DNA of 14,465 bases. Origin: Polynucleobacter sp. UBA962 (lineage in GTDB: Bacteria; Pseudomonadota; Gammaproteobacteria; Burkholderiales; Burkholderiaceae). A program made the position numbers and the translations under genes. A model generated the notes under the pieces. The model saw only the letters and a program-made list of their open reading frames with translations. It made no database searches and was not told the DNA's origin. The stretch lies in assembly GCA_002292975.1 (NCBI GenBank), contig DBCI01000049.1:24943-39407 (forward strand), given 5' to 3'. Shown in pieces: positions 1-7,235 of the stretch; within the stretch, counting starts at the first letter, position 1, and each line of letters opens with the position of its first letter.

Positions 1-483
1 GATACCTGGGCGTAACACTTTAATTGCTACTTCCCGATTGGCCCATTCAGGGTGTGAGTCATTACCTCTTAATATCCCAAAATGAACTTGTGCAACGGAT
101 GCACTTGCTACTGGAGTTGCATCAAATGAAGAAAATATATGGTCTATAGGGTGACCAAGCGCCGCTTCGATAATTGATTTTGATTGTTCATTAGAGAATG
201 GGGGAACCTGATCCTGTAATTTTGCTAATTCATTAGAGACATCGTCCGGCAATAAATCTCTTCGTGTAGAAAGAACCTGGCCAAACTTAACAAAAATAGG
301 CCCCAAGGCCTCTAAGGCCAAGCGAATACGTTCGCCGCGAGCGAGTTGACTTGGGGATGTGCTTGATAAAAGTCCAAGCAGTGTCTTACGAATTCCAGGC
401 TTTAGGTTATCGCGGATTAAGCCAAATAAGTTAAAGCGCCAAGCCGTATAGAAAATAATCCACAGGCGAGCTATACGACTCAC
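1..483 (-). CDS. ubiB: UbiB, ubiquinone biosynthesis ABC1/ADCK-family atypical kinase (N-terminal part only)
   Basis: First 161 codons of a UbiB protein, an ABC1/ADCK-family ATP-binding atypical kinase needed for ubiquinone biosynthesis and thought to act at the inner membrane on the Ubi complex. Visible are the family's KxGQ signature (K66-F-G-Q69, followed by [12 protein letters not shown]), the alanine/serine loop ASASVAQVH from A126 that replaces a normal kinase P-loop, and VAIKVLRPG with the conserved lysine at K155. The remaining kinase domain and the C-terminal membrane helices lie beyond base 1; the family is usually about 500-550 residues. The start is a GTG at 483-481 whose last bases form the TGA stop of ubiJ (GTGA, 4-base overlap), so translation is probably coupled to ubi[19 protein letters not shown] is a normal UbiB beginning, which supports this start. 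Identification is firm. Confidence 0.95.
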   Translation of the reverse strand, partial: MSRIARLWIIFYTAWRFNLFGLIRDNLKPGIRKTLLGLLSSTSPSQLARGERIRLALEALGPIFVKFGQVLSTRRDLLPDDVSNELAKLQDQVPPFSNEQSKSIIEAALGHPIDHIFSSFDATPVASASVAQVHFGILRGNDSHPEWANREVAIKVLRPGI

Positions 484-1097
484 GCTCTATCCTGACTTTT
501 TTGTAAAAGGGCAATCCGTTTTTCTAAACGCCCCACTCCATCCCGGATCTCTTGTAAGTCATTTTTATGTCGTTGAAAGTCACGTTGATTGACTAAAACT
601 TTTTTTTCCTCGCTTAGATATTCAATCATATTTTGCTGCAAATCTAAAATAGCTTTCTGCGTCAATTCATGAAAACGTTTAGCCTGAGAAACCACAAAGT
701 GAGCTGGTGCATCCCCAATGATCTGAGCCAAATCTTCCTCATATTCCCAACGAAGCTGTTTTGCCAGCTTGGCAATCAATTGAGCTAGCTCAGCATCGCC
801 AGCAATATTGACCGCTTTCACAACTCGCTCTTGCATGCTGCCAGTACTTTCACCAACCCGCATTAGAGACTCATTTGAAATCTCCAAGGTAAGATGCGCG
901 CTCTCAATCTCTGCACGCGCTAAATCAATTTCACCAATTGCACTAATTTGTATCCACGTTTCGCTCACTGGTAATACCAATCGAATGACTTTACCTTGGT
1001 GCTGCTTTAACTCACGCAATGCCCACTCCTCGCGCCGCAAGACGTGATTAATGCCACGCACTAACAGCGTTTTTGGCAAATCAAAGTTCGGGTTCAT
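480..1097 (-). CDS. ubiJ: UbiJ, ubiquinone biosynthesis accessory factor (SCP2-like lipid-binding)
   Basis: A 205-residue UbiJ-type protein. UbiJ is a non-catalytic part of the cytosolic Ubi complex and binds ubiquinone intermediates through an SCP2-like domain. Here the SCP2-like region spans about residues 10-110; a helical part follows, with the conserved stretch around [16 protein letters not shown] (116-131), and a heptad-like charged coiled coil from about 155 to 203. I chose ATG 1097 ([10 protein letters not shown]). The reading frame extends to a GTG at 1115, but those six codons lie inside a terminator hairpin and would give an atypical N-terminus. No good Shine-Dalgarno sequence precedes either start. 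The gene overlaps ubiB by four bases and follows the Tim44-like gene by about 50 bases including the terminator. Family call is based on the ubiE-ubiJ-ubiB context plus the domain layout. Confidence 0.88.
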   Translation of the reverse strand: MNPNFDLPKTLLVRGINHVLRREEWALRELKQHQGKVIRLVLPVSETWIQISAIGEIDLARAEIESAHLTLEISNESLMRVGESTGSMQERVVKAVNIAGDAELAQLIAKLAKQLRWEYEEDLAQIIGDAPAHFVVSQAKRFHELTQKAILDLQQNMIEYLSEEKKVLVNQRDFQRHKNDLQEIRDGVGRLEKRIALLQKSQDRA

Positions 1098-1102
1098 AGT
1101 GT

Positions 1103-1127
1103 AAAAAACCCGCACAAGGCGGGTTTT
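1103..1127 (-). terminator. Rho-independent terminator after the Tim44-like gene, just upstream of ubiJ
   Basis: Read on the minus strand, a 9-base-pair stem (AAAACCCGC / GCGGGTTTT, 1105-1113 paired with 1119-1127) with a 5-base loop runs into six T residues. It begins 21 bases after the Tim44-like stop codon and its T tract ends five bases before the ubiJ ATG. The four A:T pairs make it partly usable on the plus strand too, but the tract there is only four T. Stem and T tract are seen directly; how efficiently it stops transcription is unknown, and ubiJ-ubiB would depend on read-through unless they have their own promoter. Confidence 0.85.
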
Positions 1128-1148
1128 CCGGTGGGGAAAGGTAAAAGC

Positions 1149-2069
1149 TTAAACCAATTGCTGGATCCCAGCCAAAACCCAACCTCCAGGCCCATGAACG
1201 GGCTTCGAGAGGTTCCAGATTTCAGTAAACGGCTCAGCTGGCGCATCCGCTTGCTCCCGAATCATCCCTGAGAACTGAACGCTGCACAAATAAGTTGATG
1301 CATCGGTCTCAACCCCAATTAATTCTGCATTAAGGGTTACTACATCCGTCTCATTGGCGCCTTCTGCACGCCCCTGAAGATCACGCTGTAGGCTAGCGAA
1401 CATCTCTGGAGTTGCAAACTCACGTAAAGCCTCTAAATCGCCAGAGTCCCATGCTTTCTGTAAGCGCGTGAAGTAATGCTTAGCATTTGCCAAAAATGCA
1501 ATTTGATCAAAACCTTCAGGCAACTGGTAAGCAGGGCGCTCTTCCATGACGGGCGGTAATGCGCTACCAAATTGATTATTGGTATGCGGATTAAAGCTTG
1601 GCTCTTGTTGGGCTGTGCGTTGCATTCCCGTTGGAACAGCAACAGGCTCCACAGCACTTTTAGCGCTAGCTGGCATAAAACGTCTCAGGATGAAGAGAAG
1701 TGCAAAACCAACTGCCACAGCGATTAGAAGGCCAGTGAAGAAAGACGCTGCTGCCTCTCCAAGACCTAAATGAGAAAGCAAGTAGGCAATACCCAGACCA
1801 GCAGCTAAACCACCAAGCATGCCGCCAATACCTGATCGCTTGGCGACTGCAGGAGCTGCGGCTTGAGGTGCAGCGGCAGCGGGTTGTTGAGCTTGCGCAG
1901 GTTTTTGCTGGGCAGCCGGTTGGGCTTGCTTTTGCATTGGCGCGCTCGAACTACGTCCAGCATTACCACCACCGCCTAAACGTTTAGCGTCCACAGTACT
2001 CACATGTGCAACTGACAAAAATGCCAGAGCAATCGTAAATACACTGGTTTTCAAAAAGATATTTTTCAT
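1149..2069 (-). CDS. Tim44-like domain membrane protein
   Basis: A 306-residue exported membrane protein. Residues 1-28 form a signal peptide (basic start, hydrophobic core, likely cleavage after VDA at 28). A Gly/Ser-rich stretch (29-42) and a low-complexity Ala/Pro/Gln linker (about 43-76) follow, then two hydrophobic segments (about 81-103, glycine-rich, and 107-128 ending in ILRRF). A variable linker leads to a Tim44/ribosomal-L45-like domain from about 185 to the end, with the aromatic YFTRLQKAWDSGDLEALREF pattern typical of the fold (NTF2-like). Mitochondrial Tim44 tethers the import motor; the bacterial members have no settled role, and inner-membrane assembly functions have been suggested. 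The start has a good Shine-Dalgarno (AGGAG at 2084-2080, 10 bases away). A promoter candidate lies upstream and a terminator follows, so it may be transcribed partly on its own. Family sure, function unknown. Confidence 0.88.
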   Translation of the reverse strand: MKNIFLKTSVFTIALAFLSVAHVSTVDAKRLGGGGNAGRSSSAPMQKQAQPAAQQKPAQAQQPAAAAPQAAAPAVAKRSGIGGMLGGLAAGLGIAYLLSHLGLGEAAASFFTGLLIAVAVGFALLFILRRFMPASAKSAVEPVAVPTGMQRTAQQEPSFNPHTNNQFGSALPPVMEERPAYQLPEGFDQIAFLANAKHYFTRLQKAWDSGDLEALREFATPEMFASLQRDLQGRAEGANETDVVTLNAELIGVETDASTYLCSVQFSGMIREQADAPAEPFTEIWNLSKPVHGPGGWVLAGIQQLV

Positions 2070-2096
2070 ATGCTACGGTCTCCTAGTGACTCACAA

Positions 2097-2125
2097 TATA
2101 TAACTAATTTACCAAATTTGCTGAA
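2097..2125 (-). promoter_or_regulatory. Candidate promoter of the Tim44-like gene
   Basis: In the AT-rich 61-base gap between ubiE and the Tim44-like gene, the minus strand reads TTCAGC (2125-2120), a 17-base spacer and TATATA (2102-2097). The -10 is good, the -35 matches only three of six consensus positions. Transcription would begin near 2090, just before the AGGAG ribosome site at 2084-2080. AT-rich spacers produce such matches by chance, so this is tentative. Confidence 0.35.
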
Positions 2126-2130
2126 TATTT

Positions 2131-2874
2131 TTAATATTTAATACCAATGTGTAAAGCAACGATACCCCCAGTCATCCTATGGGTATCTACCTGATCAAAA
2201 CCAACCCCCAACATCATCGTTTTGAGAGCCTGCGCATCTGGATGCATCCGAATCGATTCTGCAAGGTATTGATAGCTGGCTGCATCGTTAGCCACCTTCT
2301 CGCCAAGCCAGGGTAGAACCTTAAACGAGTAAATATCATAGATTGGAGCAATCATGGTATCTGGCTTAGAAAACTCCAATACAAGAACCTTACCGCCTGG
2401 TTTTATCACGCGAGCCATCTCGGCCAAGGCAGCTTCTTTATGGGTCATATTGCGTAGTCCAAAAGCAACGCTCACTACATCAAAATAATTTTGAGGAAAG
2501 GGGATCTTCTCGGCATCGAATTGGATCGCTGGCAAAGCTAAACCCCGATCTAATAGGCGGTCGCGCCCCACTCCCAACATCGATGCATTGATATCACTTA
2601 ACCAAACTTCAGCATCTGGGTGAACGCCCCATTGAACTGCTTTGGCAAAAGCAGCTGCCAGATCGCCAGTACCGCCAGCAATATCAAGTACTTTCTGTCC
2701 AGGCCTAACATTGGCTTGAGCTAAGGTAAATTTTTTCCACAGACGATGCATGCCCATGGACATCAAATCATTCATGACATCGTATTTCATGGCGACCGAA
2801 TGGAAAACCTCGGCAACCTTCTCGGCTTTTTCTTGCTCGTCTACGCTTTGATAGCCAAAATGAGTTTTAGACAT
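2131..2874 (-). CDS. ubiE: UbiE, demethylmenaquinone/2-methoxy-6-polyprenyl-1,4-benzoquinol C-methyltransferase
   Basis: A 247-residue SAM-dependent C-methyltransferase that methylates the benzoquinol ring in ubiquinone synthesis (and demethylmenaquinol where menaquinone is made). Both family signatures are present: [17 protein letters not shown] (31-47) and [20 protein letters not shown] (141-160). SAM motif I is [11 protein letters not shown] (63-73), and D94 in LSDIN is placed to bind the SAM ribose. The C-terminus [14 protein letters not shown] is typical. Length is normal. The start [11 protein letters not shown] matches the family; only a weak AGAG ribosome site (2887-2884) precedes it. 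It follows the DUF971 gene by 21 bases, so the two are very probably cotranscribed; the pairing of this small gene with ubiE is a common betaproteobacterial arrangement. No menaquinone genes are visible here, so the ubiquinone role is the natural reading. Confidence 0.97.
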   Translation of the reverse strand: MSKTHFGYQSVDEQEKAEKVAEVFHSVAMKYDVMNDLMSMGMHRLWKKFTLAQANVRPGQKVLDIAGGTGDLAAAFAKAVQWGVHPDAEVWLSDINASMLGVGRDRLLDRGLALPAIQFDAEKIPFPQNYFDVVSVAFGLRNMTHKEAALAEMARVIKPGGKVLVLEFSKPDTMIAPIYDIYSFKVLPWLGEKVANDAASYQYLAESIRMHPDAQALKTMMLGVGFDQVDTHRMTGGIVALHIGIKY

Positions 2875-2895
2875 ACGTATTTACTCTGCTAACTT

Positions 2896-3279
2896 TTAAT
2901 GGCCGCAACCCTTGGCTGGGCTTACCATCGGGATATCACGATTAGCGCCGGCATTTTCAAGGCGTTGCAAATAATCATTCCAAAGCTCCTCTTGGTTTTC
3001 ACACAGATCGTGTAAATACTCCCAAGAGAACAAACCAGAGTCATGACCATCCGAAAAAGTGGGTTTGAGTGCGTAATGGCCAACAGGTTCTAAATTGACA
3101 ATAGCTACTTCGCGTTTACCTGTTTGCAGAACCTCTTGTCCGGGTCCGTGCCCTCGAACCTCGGCTGATGGAGAATAAACCCGCAAGAACTCAAATGGAA
3201 GACGGTAATTCTTACCGTTTTCGTAAGCAAGCTCCAAGACCTTAGAGTTTTCATGGACGACTACATTTGTTGGAATCAT
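2896..3279 (-). CDS. DUF971 protein (gamma-butyrobetaine hydroxylase-like N-terminal domain)
   Basis: A 127-residue stand-alone DUF971 protein. The same domain forms the N-terminus of gamma-butyrobetaine and trimethyllysine hydroxylases and the C-terminal domain of the plastid Fe-S carrier HCF101. Hallmarks are LPFEFLRVYSPSAEVRGHG (27-45), an alanine-valine strand, and DGHDSGLFSWEYLHDL (77-92). The eukaryotic zinc ligands, three cysteines after LRDN, are replaced here by S36, S38 and V41, while the DGH histidine (H79) stays; a C-terminal KGCGH tail might offer other metal ligands. There is no 2-oxoglutarate oxygenase domain, so it is not a hydroxylase. Its ATG directly abuts the TAA stop of the upstream oxidoreductase gene (TAAATG), with AAGGG about 11 bases before the start, and ubiE follows after 21 bases. 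Function unknown; Fe-S delivery or assembly is a context-based guess. Confidence 0.85.
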   Translation of the reverse strand: MIPTNVVVHENSKVLELAYENGKNYRLPFEFLRVYSPSAEVRGHGPGQEVLQTGKREVAIVNLEPVGHYALKPTFSDGHDSGLFSWEYLHDLCENQEELWNDYLQRLENAGANRDIPMVSPAKGCGH

Positions 3280-6200
3280 TTAAACCAATACCCTTTCAAT
3301 ACCACCTGCATTTGCCTTAGCAACATACTCTTGCATCCAATTGTCACCTAAAAGGTGTTTAGCCATCTCAACCACAATGTAGTCTGCACTGGTTTTACTA
3401 TCCGCATCAAAACGGCTCAAACCTTGTAAACACGAAGGGCAGCTGGTTAAAACCTTAACCTCACCAGCAAAGTCTTGTTGTAAGGCTGCTGCACCTTTCT
3501 CCATTTCAATTTGCTTTCTGAAGCGCACCTGAGTCGATATATCTGGACGCGTGACTGCCAAGGTGCCAGATTCACCGCAACAGCGATCGTTTTTCGTAAT
3601 CGCAGTCCCATCCTGAGTTTGTATTAGCTCATTGACTGTTTTTAGTGGATCCTGTAACTTCATCGGGGTGTGGCAGGGATCGTGATACATATAGCGCACG
3701 CCATTCACACCCTCTAATTTAATACCCTTTTCCAACAAGTATTCATGAATATCAATAATTCGGCACCCGGGGAAAATTTGCTCAAATTGATAGCCCGCTA
3801 ACTGGTCATAGCATGTACCGCAGGAAACCACGACCGTCTTGATATCAAGATAGTTCAAGGTATTTGCCACGCGATGGAACAAAACTCGGTTATCAGTGAT
3901 CATTTTTTCTGCTTTATCAAAATCACCGTTTCCCTTTTGGGGATAACCGCAACATAAGTAGCCAGGGGGCAAAACAGTTTGTACACCAGCATGCCAGAGC
4001 ATGGCTTGGGTCGCTAAGCCTACTTGAGAAAATAGACGCTCCGAACCACAACCGGGGAAATAAAAAACTGCCTCGGTATCAGCACTGGTTTTCTTAGGAT
4101 CACGAATAATCGGTACATAATCCGCATTCTCAATATCTAATAATGCTCTTGCCGTCTTTTTAGGTAAGTTACCAGGCATCTTCTTATTAATGAAATAAAT
4201 AATTTGCTCTTGGATCGGTGGCTTGCCTACCGTGGCAGGTGGTTTTTTTGTTTGTTGTTTAGCCCACTTCCTCAGAACTTGATGAGCAAAGCGCTGAATA
4301 CCATAACCCCACTCGATCATTACTTTTCGTGTTAAACGAATGGTCTCAGGATTGCTTGCATTCAAGAAGAACATAGAGGCTGCCGTTCCAGGATTAAAGC
4401 GGCGCTGACCCATCTTGCGTAATAAGTTGCGCATGTTCATGGTGACATCACCAAAATCAATTTTCACTGGGCAGGGGGTATAGCACTTATGACAAACGGT
4501 GCAATGCGCTGCTACGTCATCAAACATTTCCCAATGACGTACCGAGATTCCGCGGCGGGTTTGTTCTTCGTATAAGAATGCCTCAATCAGCAAGGAGGTT
4601 GCCAAAATTTTATCGCGTGGGCTGTAGAGTAAATTTGCTCGCGGCACATGGGTTGCGCAAACTGGCTTACATTTACCACAGCGCAGGCAATCCTTCACAC
4701 TATCAGCAATTGCACCGATATCGCTCTGTTGCATGATCAATGACTCATGACCCATTAAGCCAAAGCTTGGTGTGTATGCCCTTTGCAAATTAGCATCGGG
4801 CATTAACTTCCCTTTATTAAAGTGTCCATTGGGATCAACACGCTGTTTGTATGAACGAAAGTCTTTTAGCTCCTCATCGCTTAAATACTCTAATTTGGTA
4901 ATTCCGATTCCATGCTCGCCTGATATCACACCATCAAGTGAGCGGGCCAAGGCCATGATGCGATCAACCGATCGATGAGCATCTTGAAGCATCTCATAAT
5001 CATCCGAGTTCACCGGAATATTGGTATGGACATTGCCATCTCCTGCATGCATATGCAAAGCAATAAATACACGCTTGCGTAATATTTTTTGATGAAGCGT
5101 AATGATTTCTTTAAGAACTAACTCAAACGCTGCACCGCCAAAAAGAATTTGTAAGGGTGTTAATAATTGGGTTTTCCAAGAAGCGCGCAAGCTTCCATCC
5201 TGAATCTGCGGAAAGTAATTCTCAATTCTTGCCAACCATTCGGACCATTGATTACGCACATCATGAATTAAAGCGTGTGCTTGCTGCACACGATCACCCA
5301 CCATCTCAGCATGCGATATATCTTCAATTTCTTCGTTAGCACGAATAGGTAAAAGTGGTTGCTTCAGATATGAATCTAATGCATCAAGCAATTGCAATTT
5401 GTTTTTAAGGGATAGTTCAATATTGATTTGCTCAATACCATCGGTGTACTCTCCCATTCGCTCGAGCGGAATCACAACATCCTCATTGATCTTAAAAGCA
5501 TTCGTGTGTTTTGCGATTGCTGCTGTGCGCGCCCGATCCAGCCAAAACTTTTTGCGTGCTTCTGCACTTACAGCGACAAAACCCTCGCCGACCCGACGAT
5601 TGGCCATGCGCACCACCTCACTTGTGGCGGCAGCAACTTCCTCTTCATTTTCTCCAGCAATATCTCCAATCAAAACCATTTTGGGCAAACCATTGCGCTT
5701 TGACTTAGTGGAGTAGCCTACTGCCTTGAGATATCGATCATCTAAGTGCTCAAGGCCCGCCAAAATAGGGCCGCCTTTTTTACTCAGATCATCAAGATAT
5801 GCTTTAACCTCAACAATGCTTGGAATCGCTTCGCGCGCTTGTCCGAAAAACTCTAGGCAAACAGTACGCATATATTTGGGCATCCGATGCAATATCCAGG
5901 TGGCGCTAGTAATGAGCCCATCGCAACCCTCTTTTTGAATTCCAGGTAAGCCTGATAAGAACTTATCGGTAACGTCTTTTCCTAGACCTGCTTTTCTAAA
6001 CTTAGCGCCATCAATCTCAAGCAGTTCAGAGCGTATGACTTTTTGCCCAGGCAAATGAAGGCCGTCAGACCATGTCAATTGAAAGCGTGCGCTTGCAACC
6101 TCATGAATCTTTCCTAGGTTATGGTCCAAACGCTCCACATCTAACCAATTACCATCTGGGTCTACCATTCGCCAGCTCGCTAAATTATCGAGCGCGGTCC

Positions 6201-7116
6201 CCCATAAGACTGCCTTTTTACCCCCAGCATTCATGGCAATATTTCCGCCAATGCAACTCGCGTCTGCGGAGGTAGGATCAACTGCAAAGACAAGACCGAT
6301 AAGTTCTGCGGCGTCTGCTACGCGACGTGTTACCACACCAGCGCCAGAATATATAACTGGGACTAAGGTTGTATGCCCTGGTAATGGCTTCATTTCAACC
6401 AAGCCCAAGTCCATTAATTTTTCCGTGTTAATTACGGCAGACATTGCCACCATCGGAATAGCTCCACCGGTATATCCGGTGCCACCGCCTCTTGGCACAA
6501 TCGTCAGGCCAAGCTCAATACACGCTTTCACTAAGCTTGGGATTTCTGCTTCGGTATCCGGCTTTAAAACAACAAAAGGATATTCAACTCGCCAATCGGT
6601 TGCATCAGTGACATGTGCGACGCGCGACATGCCATCGAACGCAACATTATCGGCATGTGTGTATTTGGCAAAAACACGTTTCGCCTGTTTGCGGAGTTGC
6701 GCAACTGTCTGAAATTCTTGCTCAAATGATTGCACTGCTTTTCTAGCGCTTGTAATCAATAAAGCAACTTGTTGAGCGGAGTCATCTGATATTCGTTTTT
6801 CAACTTCGCGTAAGCGATGCCAAAGGGCGTCGATTAATGCCTTTCTTCGCACTGCGTTATCGAGTAGATCATCTTGTAAATATGGATTGCGTTGCACCAC
6901 CCAAATATCCCCTAAAACCTCAAACAGCATCCGTGCCGATCGCCCTGTTCGTCGGACTCCACGCAAGGTCTCAAGCGTTTGCCAAGCCTCTTTACCCAAA
7001 AGGCGAATTACAATCTCCTTATCTGAAAACGAGGTGTAGTTGTATGGAATCTCGCGTAATCGGGGAGATTCCATAGCGGTCTCAGACAATCTGTCTAAGG
7101 AAATAGGAGCGTTCAT
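3280..7116 (-). CDS. Large FAD-binding and 4Fe-4S oxidoreductase, probable D-2-hydroxyacid (D-lactate/2-hydroxyglutarate-type) dehydrogenase with DUF3683 N-terminus
   Basis: A 1278-residue fusion. Domains in order: a DUF3683-like N-terminal region (about 14-165); a PCMH-type FAD-binding domain (about 175-415) with the FAD loop [15 protein letters not shown] (207-221) and [20 protein letters not shown] (280-299); a FAD-oxidase C-terminal domain (about 440-780) with [14 protein letters not shown] (688-701) and SGEHGIG (732-738); two cluster motifs C810-x2-C813-x2-C816-x3-C820 and C872-x2-C875-x2-C878-x3-C882; and two cysteine-rich CCG modules (C1023, C1055-C1056, C1099/C1102; C1148, C1179-C1180, C1226/C1229). 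All ligand sets look complete. This is a GlcD/GlcF-like flavin plus iron-sulfur layout in one chain, so electrons probably pass from a 2-hydroxyacid to the quinone pool. The substrate is not readable from sequence; D-lactate or 2-hydroxyglutarate are most likely. A helical stretch of about 110 residues (568-678) interrupts the oxidase domain. It heads the minus-strand gene run; no strong ribosome site precedes ATG 7116. Confidence 0.88.
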   Translation of the reverse strand: MNAPISLDRLSETAMESPRLREIPYNYTSFSDKEIVIRLLGKEAWQTLETLRGVRRTGRSARMLFEVLGDIWVVQRNPYLQDDLLDNAVRRKALIDALWHRLREVEKRISDDSAQQVALLITSARKAVQSFEQEFQTVAQLRKQAKRVFAKYTHADNVAFDGMSRVAHVTDATDWRVEYPFVVLKPDTEAEIPSLVKACIELGLTIVPRGGGTGYTGGAIPMVAMSAVINTEKLMDLGLVEMKPLPGHTTLVPVIYSGAGVVTRRVADAAELIGLVFAVDPTSADASCIGGNIAMNAGGKKAVLWGTALDNLASWRMVDPDGNWLDVERLDHNLGKIHEVASARFQLTWSDGLHLPGQKVIRSELLEIDGAKFRKAGLGKDVTDKFLSGLPGIQKEGCDGLITSATWILHRMPKYMRTVCLEFFGQAREAIPSIVEVKAYLDDLSKKGGPILAGLEHLDDRYLKAVGYSTKSKRNGLPKMVLIGDIAGENEEEVAAATSEVVRMANRRVGEGFVAVSAEARKKFWLDRARTAAIAKHTNAFKINEDVVIPLERMGEYTDGIEQINIELSLKNKLQLLDALDSYLKQPLLPIRANEEIEDISHAEMVGDRVQQAHALIHDVRNQWSEWLARIENYFPQIQDGSLRASWKTQLLTPLQILFGGAAFELVLKEIITLHQKILRKRVFIALHMHAGDGNVHTNIPVNSDDYEMLQDAHRSVDRIMALARSLDGVISGEHGIGITKLEYLSDEELKDFRSYKQRVDPNGHFNKGKLMPDANLQRAYTPSFGLMGHESLIMQQSDIGAIADSVKDCLRCGKCKPVCATHVPRANLLYSPRDKILATSLLIEAFLYEEQTRRGISVRHWEMFDDVAAHCTVCHKCYTPCPVKIDFGDVTMNMRNLLRKMGQRRFNPGTAASMFFLNASNPETIRLTRKVMIEWGYGIQRFAHQVLRKWAKQQTKKPPATVGKPPIQEQIIYFINKKMPGNLPKKTARALLDIENADYVPIIRDPKKTSADTEAVFYFPGCGSERLFSQVGLATQAMLWHAGVQTVLPPGYLCCGYPQKGNGDFDKAEKMITDNRVLFHRVANTLNYLDIKTVVVSCGTCYDQLAGYQFEQIFPGCRIIDIHEYLLEKGIKLEGVNGVRYMYHDPCHTPMKLQDPLKTVNELIQTQDGTAITKNDRCCGESGTLAVTRPDISTQVRFRKQIEMEKGAAALQQDFAGEVKVLTSCPSCLQGLSRFDADSKTSADYIVVEMAKHLLGDNWMQEYVAKANAGGIERVLV

Positions 7117-7139
7117 AGTGGCTTAGCTATTAAAAGCCT

Positions 7140-7168
7140 ATTTTAGTAGACCTTCGTCATTTGCGTGA
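7140..7168 (-). promoter_or_regulatory. Weak candidate promoter of the oxidoreductase-ubi gene run
   Basis: The minus strand carries TAAAAT (7145-7140), five of six matches to a sigma-70 -10 box, about 24 bases before the ATG at 7116. At 17-base spacing the -35 position reads TCACGC (7168-7163), a poor match, so an activator or a different promoter may be involved. Confidence 0.25.
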
Positions 7169-7188
7169 GTTTGGTCTAATACACAATC

Positions 7189-7217
7189 TTGAATCAATTG
7201 AAGGACTTAAGTACTAT
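7189..7217 (+). promoter_or_regulatory. Candidate sigma-70 promoter of ilvA
   Basis: TTGAAT (7189-7194), a 17-base spacer and TACTAT (7212-7217), each four of six to consensus with ideal spacing. Transcription would start near 7224, giving a leader of only about 12 bases to the ATG at 7236. The boxes lie inside the upstream extension of the ilvA reading frame, which supports the downstream start. Confidence 0.5.
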
Positions 7218-7235
7218 CCATGGTACGCTTTGAGC

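Larger units (their letters stand above)
7117..7235. other. Divergent intergenic control region between the oxidoreductase gene and ilvA
   Basis: A 119-base spacer, the longest gene-free stretch in the window. It must hold the promoters for the minus-strand oxidoreductase-ubi run and for ilvA-nucleotidase-queF. It has one fair plus-strand promoter match, one weak minus-strand -10, and a short inverted repeat (GGCTT 7120-7124 / AAGCC 7134-7138) in the leader of the minus-strand gene. I see no leader peptide rich in isoleucine, leucine or valine codons and no transcription attenuator ahead of ilvA. Confidence 0.6.

Noticed and set aside
6233..6712. Open frame of 159 codons on the plus strand inside the oxidoreductase gene
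   Set aside because: It is antisense to the strongly conserved FAD-binding domain, shows no family resemblance, and is explained as a shadow of that gene.
7120..7138. Inverted repeat GGCTT/AAGCC in the oxidoreductase leader as a terminator or attenuator
   Set aside because: Only five base pairs with a nine-base loop and no T tract on the relevant strand; likely chance.
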